The notes beneath the pieces were generated by a model, which made no database searches, was not told the DNA's origin, and was given only the letters and a program-made list of their open reading frames with translations. The position numbers and the translations under genes were made by a program. Below, in pieces: positions 1 through 11,360 of a DNA stretch of 64,000 nt. Origin of the DNA: Congeria kusceri (lineage: Eukaryota > Mollusca > Bivalvia > Myida > Dreissenidae). The DNA is taken from positions 25,761,927-25,825,926 of the forward strand of contig CM051030.1 of the NCBI GenBank assembly GCA_027627225.1, given 5' to 3'. How positions within the stretch are numbered: position 1 is the first letter of the stretch; each line of letters begins with the position of its first letter.

Positions 1-3000
1 GATTGCAGATAACGAGTACGGACATGTATTTATGTATTCGTTTTAATTATTCATTATCGAATGGTTTAATACACATAAGTATCAGTTTCAGATGTCGTTT
101 GTGTTGACGATAATAATGATTCATAACACAATTCACACGTATGGCTTTGGAAACCGAATAGCTGCGTGTACATCTTGAAAATGAAATACGACTAATACCG
201 TAGTTTTCAACTGGGAGTAATATTTGTATCGATATGGTATTACTAAACTAAAAATACAGTTATGTTATTGAGTTCAAAACCAACCGGTCAATTCTTTCAA
301 ATTATTACTAATTATGTTGAAAAGTCTTGAATGCAAATTCATAATCTATGTTTAAGTTGAGTGTCATTTGCAGCAAAACACAATGGCGGAAAAGTATGCA
401 TGGTGTGCATTCGTAGAGTTATTACTTTCCGCAATAATTAACTCCAGTAAATCGACGTTACAGAAATAATTAAACCAATAAATGTAAGCATTCTGTCCAT
501 ACACTGTAATGTAAACGTCTGCTTCATGAGTACTTGACACTTTCACGTTTTTTCAGTTCTCCGGGCAATATAACTTACGAATCTGTTATCAGAAGTGCAC
601 ATCCTGTAGAAGTGTATGAAATTGTTCAAACAACTAGACGTTGCGTGTGATATACGTGCACTTGTTTTGTTGGTATTACCAACTTTATCACCATAGTACG
701 TTGAATTGACAGAATCTGATGCCAACTTGTAGACCTACACTTCGTTTCTTTATAGCTACTGTGTTATAAAATTCAATTATGGTGATTATGGAAGGAACTG
801 TTTATCAAAATAAATTATAAATTGTAACTTGTTCAGCGTCGATCAGGTGTATGTACTTATACATTCGGATATATATTTACATATTATACTATATATTAAT
901 TAAAACATATGTCCATTGTCCGAAAAACTAGTATACGCATACGTCATTTATTGTAAAATCGTTTGATTGTACTATATCCTCATATTATTAGTTCATGTGT
1001 ACTCTTTAGCCCAGATCGAACTTTCATGTGCATGTTACATATTAGTCTGCAGCTCCATACATCACATAACTGAACAAGGGGTGAACTAAGTATTAAACTC
1101 TATAATTTGAATAAACACAATATAAAATTACCACACTCTTCGATATTGATACTCTATAAAACGTAAAACAATGAAATGTGTTATAAGGCTTCTATAAAAC
1201 ATTAAGCATGGATAATTACAAGACGTACTCAATTTGGAGATTGTTCGGTACAAGTTGCTGCTGAAACAAATCGTTTACAATATGTTGCATTGAAAGGTGG
1301 TGTCTGTTTATTTTAGTTTAACTGAGAAATAGCAGCTGCCATTCAGTCAACCCTTTTTAATGACATAGTATAAATTTATATTTTCAACAATGAAATTTTC
1401 CCAATTCGAAATGTTCACGGATGTGGAATTGACATCTTAGATTTAAAATAGTTCATTACTCCATATCTAGATTTCTGATAGATAATAACCATGAGTGTTC
1501 AACTAACTATTTATCGTAAACTTGAAATTTCCCTTGTTTAAAACGAATTAAATATGGTTTCGCCTATTGATTTAACTGAATCAAAGAAAACGTCATCTCC
1601 TTCAGCATGTGTAATGTTTATATGTTCAAGAAATGAACAATACCAATGCGTATACAATAAATAACGTATGAATAGTTTACTACATTATGATACCTTTGTA
1701 AAAAAAACCGACACAGAAAAATACTTGAAAAAATAACTCACGACGACAGAGTCGTAAGAACAAATGACAGTAGACAGCGCTGTAACCAATTGCGCTATTT
1801 TGACTTGTGAATGAATGTGCATAGTATGGTTATATGACGGACCCACACATCGGGCGACACATCGTAAAGAAGAAAAGAGCCAAACAAACAAGATCTAAAT
1901 TATATAACGATTTTGTTCTCAGAATGCATAAACTATTTTTTCCATTATATGCGTTATTGTCACCTTTATTATATGCCAATATTTATATTGGGCCCTTTTA
2001 GTTTGCACAGTCTCTTTAAAGTGTGTGTTTACGCATTTTATTACAACCAACATTTTACAAAATAAGAATATGATAGTGTAGTTCAAAGTAGCTTAAAATC
2101 AACCGAACGCTATTTTTGACAATAAAGCTTGCTAATTTTGCGTTTTACAGCAACGGTCCTTATAAAAATGTATTCCTTTTTAATCGATGTAGTAATCGAC
2201 TTTATTATGTTATTTTTATTTAGGCCACTTTGTATATTGTAAGTATGTACAAACACATATTAACACTATGTATTGAAAACAAATGTCATTCTATATTAAT
2301 GAACATGGAGTGATTGCGGAGCTTTTGTTTTACTCATAATTATTGTTCGGATATAAACAAACAAACACAGCAACGAACATACAGATACACGAATAGTCCA
2401 ACTCGTAGTTGAGCTTAATAAAAACGAAAAGTAAATACGAGTAGATATTTAAAGTGTGCATGTACGATCTTAAAACAAAAATGGAATATAAAGATAAGAA
2501 CAAACATTTCTTTTAAACGCACAATAAGCTTGTTTTTAATCACCAAGTAGTGTTCGTCTGTACAGACAGAAACTAAAATACATGGATATACGCTGACTTG
2601 ACAGTTGGGTTAGGTTACACAACACTAATAAACGATGCAAAAACTCGACACCTAATACTTGTTCATTGATTCTATTTGAATTGTTTCTAATGTCATGACA
2701 GCACACATACGTTTTTCTTTAGCAAGTCTAGTTTGTACGTTTAATATATATTCACAAATATAACATCTCAACTAAATGAAACGGAAACAAAATGTATGTA
2801 TCCCATCATCCTCCGTTTCCCTATTCGTGCATCACCGGTTACGATATCTAAAAATATCACCTAATAGGAAGCTGTATAAATTAAAATGTTATATGTCAGT
2901 CTTGCATTCTTGATGAATTCACTGATTTTGACAGCATACTACTAAACTATTCCTGTTGATAAGCCGAACAGATCCTGTTACAAACCCGCATTTCATCGCC

Positions 3001-4580
3001 CACAGAAATTTCATTCTTTAAACGTTTGTCCTTGGATGTTTTAGAACAATATTGTTTGGAAGATACATTTTATAAAACTATGTTTAACATGGTGAATTAA
3101 CTAATTCACCAGTAATATCTATGCCAATATTACGTGTATCAAGATTTATGGAGATGATAACACGCATATATAATAAGTTCATTTTATCTTAGCAATTGAC
3201 CGAATACATTTAATGCCCCTACTGAAGGCAACTCAAAAATAGTGACTTAAAAGGATGTGTTGACACATTCTCAAATGTTCCTTTTAAATGTCATAATGAA
3301 TCGAACCTGCAAACACTAAAACAGTTGGACCAATGTCTCAAACATTACATTTGAATTACAATGACAGCATAAAAAAGTGGTGCTCTACTGTGGATTGCGT
3401 CTACGTCCACCAGATCTAATGTCAATGTCTCGATATTTCCTGAGCTAGATGGCTGTATATACATCGTCGTCAATATAATGCTCCGTGAGTCATAAACGTT
3501 CTAATTTTCATCAAAAAGAGCAGGGGCGGTTCCAGGATTTTTGTGTTACGGGGGTGGGTGGGTGCGTAAACTGTTGATCATTTTAATATGCAGTTATGAC
3601 CTTTGTATATTGTATATGGTTCTGCACTGACCAGCTGGCAGTTTTAAACTGCCCGTTTTCCTTGCTAAGTATACACATTTGCTAAAATTTATCCACACAT
3701 ACAATTATGTTCAATAAGTATCAAGCGAGAGGAAGTTGTTAATTTAAGTAACATTTATTCAACAAATGGGTTTATTAGTGACGCGAATAGTGTATTTTGT
3801 GCTCCTTTCGATTTCTTAAATAATCTCAAAGAGTATTTTGACAATTCCATAAATTTTGTCAATAAATCGTTTAGTTTCCAAAACTCAAAAGCGACAGTCT
3901 TTTATCCAAATACTTTTTTTTTTTTTTTTTTTAATGTAATTTGTAGTGCGTTAAAGGGTTGTGGTGCATCAATTCCAGCGGTTTCATATTTGTCCCGGGA
4001 CCATTAGTAATCAAAATTAATCACGAGCATTGATGTATGACCAATGCTTAATCTATAAGAAGTACCTAAAATATTTTATCTAAGATATGAAGATCGATGG
4101 AACAATGCTGTAGAATGTAGCTTTAGAGAAAAATGAAGAAAGAAGTTGTTGTACCAGAAGTTGTACAAGTAGGAGGAGGAGAACCTCTCGTCGTGTTCCT
4201 GATTAACTAAGTTTTCGCTTGCACTGAAAATAACTACTTCCTAACAAATAACGCTTCTTAATCTTAAAATAAATACGGATATCAGACTGCTGATATTGTT
4301 ATGGATTAAAATAAAATTCATAACTTCGAGGTTTTTTAATGCATCATCTACACGTTAAATAGTACTTTTTCAGAGACATACTGTAAAATTAATAAATCCC
4401 AGACTGGGATAAAGTCCAAACTACATTTTAAAGCGAATTGGGTCATAAAGAAAACCATTTATAGATTTGTTTTGAAAAAGATGTAAATTGTTTTAAGTAT
4501 TAAACCCTCTTTGAACAATATGGCATTGCAGACCTTACACGCCTCATTATAAAATTCAGTGTATATTGTATGAAATTACA
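1..4580. other. AT-rich intergenic DNA, no gene recognised
   Basis: I see no exon-like open frame with splice sites, no RNA gene and no strong repeat structure here. The longest open frames (60-68 codons) are low-complexity and match no family I know. There is an oligo-T run near 3916-3932. Confidence 0.6.
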
Positions 4581-6019
4581 GTACACACCACGTACAACCC
4601 GCAAAACACGCGATATGCGACAAGCCGATTTTATCGCGAAGCTCAGAGCGCTCGCTCGCGATGACACAAATCTGCGTTAATTCTCGCGACTAAAATTTGC
4701 GCGAATAGCGACAACATTTCGTGATATATTCGTCGCGAAATTTCCCGATGGGGCCGCCCACTATCTTTTGCGAATCTTCGCGAACTTTCGTGACGTCCCT
4801 TAGCGAAAATTGATCGAAGGCTCGCCAATGCAGCGCGAATTTTGTGGCTTTCTCTTGGCGCGTACTGTAAAACATTTATGGTTTGCTCTTCATTTTCCTC
4901 ATATATTCACCGATATATGTGACAAAGTTTATTCACCAAAACAAATTTATTTATCATACAGTTTATGCTTTAACCCTTTTAAAGGTTGGTCTTCATCTGC
5001 ACTTCGTATCGACTTAGTTAGGCTTTTTCCATTATGGAACATACCATTCCCAGATAATTTTGTTTTTGACCCACGAAAACATACGGTTTAAAATATTTTA
5101 ACATGATTCTTGCTGATTCTTCTATAAATTTTTTTATCGTTGTTAAACTTCCAAATAAGCAACGCAAAAAGTAGTCCCGATTCATAGCGCAGCATAATAC
5201 AATGTAGTTCTCATCATAATTGCATTCATATTTGTCAGATTATGATATAATCTATATAATGTAATCGTTGTATATCGCCTAGTAACAACTTTGTGTCGTT
5301 CTTATGTGTGGCCGTTCCTGCTTATTTTTCAAATAAACGTTTAAATGAGCTTCTAGACATATTAATTTATTATTCTCAAACAGTTTACTTTGATACTGTG
5401 TCAGTAAAGATGCCGACTATTAAATAAAATCTTGAACTTGTTATCAATAATATATTTCCCAAAGATATTTTATATATTAAAACATGATTTTATTTAAACT
5501 CACTTTATACAGAGTGTTGCTGGACATATCGTTATACATGTGTACAATAATAACGTATACTAACTCAGATTTATAGAACGGCACAATATTAACCTACTTG
5601 CCATTAGCCGACGACCTATAAAAACTAGTTTGGTCGTATCCTTCCTTGTTTGGATTACCAACGCACAGGGTGGTACAAGTTTTAGGTTGGGACGCACTAA
5701 ATGTGGAGTCATGCATCTCTCCACATGTCAACATGTATAAAACTTCCGTATCGAAAATGTTAAAGTAGGAAGTCATTTCGCGATGTTTAGTTTAATAAAT
5801 ACGGCGTGTGTCGTTTTATTATGGATTACGTACCGAACAGGTATCGTTTGTTTGTTTAGCAGTTCGTGCAACGCGAAACCCCACAGCATTAGTGGTGTCT
5901 TTTACTTCCTTTGATTAATACTCGCGAAGCGACATCATTAAAGTTTGCGACGTTATCGGGCGGCTTCAGTACGATCTTTCGCGAAGAATATTAAGTTTTG
6001 CGTCCGACGAATATTAAGT

Positions 6020-7105
6020 TTTGCGTCCAACCAGTAAATATCTCTGTAACTACCACAGCTATTGAATTCACACGTGTCTTTAGGGTCATTATGTAAGTTC
6101 ACTGACCAAGGCCTATAACCTTGACCTGCAATTAAGCAATTATGCCCCTTTGTGTACTAAGACAATTCAGGTTAAGTTTTGCGTGCAACAGCTCCATATC
6201 TCTGTATCTACTACAGATATTCAATTATAACTTCACACATGTACATGTATTCGAGGTTATTATTATACTCAACAAAAAGAAAGCATCCACTTATATATTA
6301 ATTATTGCTTTTTGATACCTGAATGAAATATTTAAACACAAAATTAAGTCACTTTAATAATATTGCAATAAAATGCTTACATTTTTTTCTGAATTATTTT
6401 CATCTTTTTGGTTAAGCACAAAGAAAAACCTAAACAGGTGTAAATATCAAAATCGGAAAGCAGGAACGCGTGTGTAGACAATTAATTGTCGCCATTGTGC
6501 CATTAAACGTTCCACTTATATCAGTTAAAATCCGTCCGGCTCGCAGGATACCAAGAGCTATCCACACAAACTCGATAGCAATGACAACTTGCACAAAATG
6601 TGTTCACATGTTCATTACACAACAGGTAATTGCGTGTTGGTGGGCTAATATTGAACATTGAAGAAAATGATCTTTTAGTCGATAGTCATCAACAAAAACT
6701 CTGATTTTTTTTAAAGATACAGGTGTTGTTTTTTTGTTTTGACTATGTACTTAGTGACTTTCAATTTTACACCTGTAACGTATGTGTATTGTGTTTGACA
6801 ATAAATATATGGAATTCATTCATAAAAAATATTGCATTTTATTGAAAGATGATTAAGGTAACATGAACTTTATGTTTAAATATTACATACAGGTATCGGA
6901 AACCAATAAAACTATAAGTGGATATTTATTTTTTGTTGAGTATATAAAGTCACTGACAAGCAGTTACGCAGAATTATGCCCCCTTTTGGACTTGGAATTA
7001 TTATGGTTAAAATGTGAGTGCAAGTAAATATATCTGCTCAGTAACTATTACAGATATTTAATTGAAACTTCACACATGTCTCTGTGTTTATTATGTCGGG
7101 TAATT
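6020..7105. repeat. Interspersed repeat copies split by a TA-flanked element
   Basis: Units at about 6020-6175, 6175-6265 and 6943-7105 share the sequence features 'taagttttgcgt', 'atatctctgtaactac.acag', 'attgaa.cttcacac.tgt' and 'aattatgccccttt'. The last two units are one copy split by the insertion at 6268-6940. The same family occurs in opposite orientation at about 25600-26130. Confidence 0.6.
6268..6940. mobile_element. 673-bp TA-flanked element with long terminal inverted repeats
   Basis: The ends CTCAACAAAAAGAAAGCATC at the left and (reverse-complemented) CTCAACAAAAAATAAATATC at the right are inverted copies. Similarity continues inward for roughly 180 bp on each side, including 'gatacctg.atg.aatatttaaaca', 'caataaaatgc' and 'acaggtgtaaa'. 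TA dinucleotides at 6266-6267 and 6941-6942 flank it. Joining the flanks at one TA restores a continuous copy of the surrounding interspersed repeat, which is good evidence of a real insertion. No complete transposase frame is present, so it is non-autonomous. TA duplication suits the Tc1/mariner group, but that assignment is inference. Confidence 0.75.
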
Positions 7106-7428
7106 TATAGAGATATATCATCAAAGCGGTATGAATAGCCGAAAACGCTGTCCAGAGACAGCTCTTGTTATCCGAATTATTAATTCACCAATTAGTAAAA
7201 ATACAAGTAATGCGTAAAGGTGTACGTTTATAATAATGACTTTCTCGTCACAATTGTCGAGGCACAGAATAAGTCGTCACGAACGTTCGCTATAACGCGC
7301 GATATTTCGCCGCGAGGATAAGCGATTATTCGTGACATTGCGAGCAAGCGCTCTGCGCTTCGGGATAAAATCAATATGTCGGATATCGCAAATTTTGCGG
7401 GTTTCGAGTGGCACGTAAGGTGCGTGTT

Positions 7429-8467
7429 AAAACCAGTAATACTCAGATTAATCTTCTTTTAAATTTACAGCCAGAATGCGAACTGGCAGCTGGTGTCTAG
7501 GTTTGCAGTTAATTTTTAGTAAGGGAATTCGGAATTGGCAACTGCCTACCAGTTGCCAGTTTGCCAGGCGTGTTGAATTCGCAGCCGGAATGCAAAGTGG
7601 CAGATAGAACTGGCAACTGGCATCTAATTTCATGTACATCCCATTCCTAAAATGGCAGCGTGTGAAATAGCATCAACTTAACACAACAGTCTAGAGCGTG
7701 TTCGTGAACATACTGTAGTGGCCGTCTCTTCTTCACACGTGTGTAACGTTATCACTTGTTTATAATCAAACTCAGTCCGTTTTCAAAATGGTATTTATTT
7801 AACTATATTAACTTTTAATATTTTGAGTTTCAATCAAACAAGTTCTTAATTATTCATTCCCATACACACTTTACACATGTTGCAGGACTTATGAGTCGCT
7901 TAAAAATTAGTTGTCCAACGTCGGGCAATTACTACAACAAACTGGTCTTAACGACGTCATTAAAGGTAACCTATTTTTAGCCGAATTTAGAATACGTCAA
8001 TAAAACATTGATATTTCTCAATGGAGAAGCGCTCTGGAACAGTCTATTGCACGTCAACGATTCCATGCGTTTAATTTATAATAAACCGAAGTTTGAAATG
8101 TAGGATTATTTAATTACCACAAATAATGGTTAACACATTCAGACTCTTGCCAAAAAAAAAAGATCAGTACTCGCATAAAGTATTGATTAAACAAGGACGA
8201 CATCGTCACATACCCCGGAAAGTAAGGATGCATGTACTCCTCGATTGCAACAAAATTTCATTTCTTCCTGATATGTGACATTCACGGGCAATTACGGGAA
8301 CGCTACATCCTTCCTTACTTTACGCGAAGAAAGTGTACACGTATTAAAATGTAAAGAAAAATGCGACGCGATTATAAGAACCAGAAATGTCTTCGTCGTT
8401 GAAAATTTCATATTAGATATCAGTTTTACTCTTAACATAATACAAGAAAGGACCCCCGCTTTTTAAG
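7429..8467. other. Intergenic DNA, no gene recognised
   Basis: No exon, RNA gene or strong repeat was recognised. A short local repeat of 'aactggcaactgg'/'ccagttgccag' type lies at about 7475-7625. Confidence 0.5.
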
Positions 8468-8722
8468 TCCCACCTATATAAAGAGACTGCTCGGACCCCA
8501 GATTTTTCGAATACCATATCAAAACTTCTCGGACCCCCAAATTAATTTCATACTAATTCAATCCTTATTAATTGTTGTACCGTGAATAAACCGATCATAC
8601 CACCTATATACGGAGACTTCTCGGACCCCAGATTTTTTGGATACTATAGGACAACGTATCGAACCCCCAGACTAATTCAATCCTTATTCATATTTGTACC
8701 GTGAATAAACCGATCATACCAC
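8468..8722. repeat. Two-copy tandem duplication, about 130-bp unit
   Basis: Two head-to-tail units begin at about 8468 and 8600. Both carry 'cacctatata..gagact.ctcgg', 'accccagattttt' and, at their ends, 'taccgtgaataaaccgatc'. The last block is identical in both copies, suggesting a recent duplication. No coding potential is seen. Confidence 0.75.
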
Positions 8723-9011
8723 CTCTTACCAGCAATGTTATCAGGTCTTGTGGTCTCTAGGCGGTTTAACCGCGTAGTACCATTGCGTCTTTACTCATTT
8801 TAGTTGATCTCGTGCATCTGCACCAGTCCGACCCTCGAGGCCTGCATCCCTTGAGATACAGATAAGGTGCAATATCCAAACTGAGCTGAAGCTCATAACG
8901 AAAGAGAATGATACAACATGTCATGATTCTGACTCGGTTTTATTTTCAAATGTTTTATATCATTTTCAAATATGATGAAACATGACCTGTTTCTATATGA
9001 GCTAATACGAT

Positions 9012-9140
9012 CAGTGTGTAAACTACTAGAGCCAGTGTGTAAACAATTGGGGACAGTATGTCAACAATTCGGGACAGTGTTTGATCAACATGGGGCAATG
9101 CGTCAACAATTGGGGACAGTGTGTGAACGATTGTGGACAT
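9012..9140. repeat. Minisatellite, about 21-bp unit
   Basis: About six imperfect copies of a unit like 'cagtgtgtaaacaattgggga'. The repeat explains the overlapping open frames seen here, which should not be annotated as genes. Confidence 0.75.
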
Positions 9141-9379
9141 TTTGCCAATAAGTAAGGACTACGAGTAATGTTGTTGTTTTGCAGGTAAGTCGATGGGTTT
9201 TGCCCCAATTAACGTATTACATAAGTTATGACTATTTGTATTTATAATAAACAATACACAATAATCCAATATAATGAAATTGTTTATGATTGAAAACGAG
9301 CTAGAGCAGATAAGCAGCTTTTAATGAATTGTCCACGATCATCGCACGGCTCGCGCGCTTTACCCTTGAGGAAATGGTA

Positions 9380-9590
9380 CAGTGTCATCTACAATATGTT
9401 TCCGGGCTACGAGCTTACGATTTAAAAAATATGTATACATTTCAGTGAATCAAAATCTCTGAGGCTACGACGCCAGTAAATCCTTACGACAATCGAACGG
9501 CTTCCTCAAGGAGGACGCACAGAAACGGACTTTCGGTCAGTTTACGGGCGCCGTAGACGCATCTGAGTCCACATGTAAATTAGGTCCTAA
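9380..9590. repeat. CpG-rich interspersed repeat, copy 1
   Basis: Shares with the copy at 10265-10425, in the same order, 'ctacaatatgttt.cggg', 'cagttta.cggcgc' and 'agacgcatct.agt..atgtaaa'. The two copies are direct repeats about 885 bp apart. Confidence 0.55.
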
Positions 9591-9942
9591 CTATCTGATA
9601 TTGTTTGCAACCATGTTTGTATATTCTTTTTATTTTATAAGTTATCTGTTTATTTGTTTTATATGATTGAATAAAATACTAGCCTCTTCTATGAATAACA
9701 AACAACATAATAAACTATTATCCTTCTGATCTACATGTAAAGTTAACACCCTCAGGATAGGAAAATAATACGGAAAAAAAATATTTTTTTGCTTTAAATA
9801 CACTATTCATCTCTTGCGGCGATCATTCGAACAACTTGCGATGACCGTGTGGTAATCTTATGCGACTGTGCGACAGCTGTAAACATATTTAACAATTGAA
9901 CGGTAACCGTACGGATACAATGCAAAAAACGCACGTTATGTC

Positions 9943-10425
9943 AGGTTTACATTCGTCTAAGATTTTCCGTACGATTTGTTATGCATCGTAGGTGGCTAAG
10001 AGCTAAGGCATCTGTGTTCACATTCAATACGATTTCTTTGCGACTCTTTGTAATGACTGTCGGGAGCAGACGAGGGCAAATCCGTACGGAAACCTCACGG
10101 AGGCCGGACTATGGTTTTACGGGAATCGTCGGATTTCAGTGCGGCCGCGGTCCTGATGTCTCCGCAAACTTCTCATGGAAATCGTCTGGATACTGTGCAG
10201 CATTTATGCATAGGCCGTGCGGCTTCCGTACGGAGATGTTGCGGCATTCTCACCTTACCCGTGCGAACGTCCAAGGTGCCACCTACAATATGTTTTCGGC
10301 GTAGGTAAGTCCGTACAAAATCGTACGTAAATCACACGGCGTTTTCAGGGAAGTCGCACGGATAGGGAATTAAGGACAGTTTACCGGCGCTGCAGACGCA
10401 TCTTAGTACGAATGTAAACTTGGTA
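9943..10425. mobile_element. Small CpG-rich element with short terminal inverted repeats
   Basis: The left end reads 'aggtttacattcgtctaag'; the right end is its inverse, with 'cttagtacgaatgtaaactt' at about 10402-10421. The interior is rich in CpG and in 'ccgtacgg'-like words. No transposase is present, so this would be a MITE-like, non-autonomous element. The open frames inside it (up to 107 codons) match no known protein and are probably incidental to the high GC content. Confidence 0.45.
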
Positions 10426-10929
10426 TAAAGTCTACCATGCGCAGTCACCTTTACTATCCGCAAAATCGAGAATGCGCGGCAGCCGAACTACACATGGTTT
10501 TACAAAAGGTATGAGCTTGTCCGGAAGTCTCAAAACCTTGCGTTGGATATTCGGTCTCCGGCGACGGCCGTGGCCCGAATATGTTATTACCAAGGTTTAC
10601 AATGAATGAAACTATATAATACTAAATTTGTCCTTACTGTTTGTAACTGTAGAAGCGAGGAAATGTATATAACATTGTGTTTTCAAAAATGTCTGCTCAG
10701 TCATTATAGATTTGATTCGTTAGGCATATCAAATCATGTAATTCGTTGTAATCTGGCAGTCATACTTCGTACCACTCTTGCCCGTACTTTATTCTAATAC
10801 TGCCACCGTGTTACAATTGTCGAAGATGTTTTAACCTTCGTTATACTAAATACAGGATGACTGGAGCGGGCCATCGGGTGTCGCTTGAAGACAGACTGTC
10901 CCGCAGTATTTCTTGAATGCATGTCGGCA

Positions 10930-11360
10930 TCCCCGACACCCCACACCCCACCGGCGAAATAAATAGGCTCCCCCCTCGAATATGTTCAAATCCGCCCCTT
11001 AGCACCCGACCCAAATCAGCCGCACCGTCGTTTGACCCCCTCCACCGCGATATCAGCCGCATTGCCCGACCCCAATTTCCCGAAATGGTCCAAAATGTTT
11101 TGCCCCACCTCTCCAAAATCGGCCGCATCGCTCGACCCCACCTCCCCGAAGTCAGGTGCAACGATCTACTCCAAATTAACGAAATCGGCTAAAACGCTTG
11201 ACCCCAACCTCCTCGAAATGGACCGCAGGTGCCTGAAATCGATCCCCCCGCTCTCCACGATTGACATAAGCTGCCTGAAATCGGCCGAAACGCTAAACCG
11301 ACCTGCCGCAACGATCGACCCGATCCGTCCGAAATCGGCCGCATCGCTAAACTACACTTA
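10930..11360. repeat. Degenerate CpG-rich minisatellite
   Basis: Recurrent 'ccgaaatcggccgca', 'cgctcgacccc' and 'ccacctcc' blocks at irregular spacing of roughly 30-45 bp. The repeat leaves four overlapping open frames of 90-110 codons on both strands, which is expected for GC-rich repeats and is not evidence of a gene. Confidence 0.6.

Larger units (their letters stand above)
4581..7428. mobile_element. Inverted-repeat-bounded element, CpG-rich arms
   Basis: A CpG-rich arm at about 4581-4740 is repeated in inverted orientation at about 7270-7428. Both arms show, in the same order when one is reverse-complemented, an ACACxCACC..ACGT end, an acCCGCAAAA block, a GATTTTATC.CGAAG block, an AGAGCGCT.GCTCGC block and a TTCGTGA block. 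This CpG density stands out from the AT-rich surroundings. The interior holds copies of a mollusc-type interspersed repeat and a nested TA-flanked element (6268-6940), and a third partial copy of the CpG-rich motif lies near 5925-6010. No transposase frame is recognisable. It may be a long-TIR or foldback DNA transposon; the superfamily is not determined and no target duplication is clear. Confidence 0.5.
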
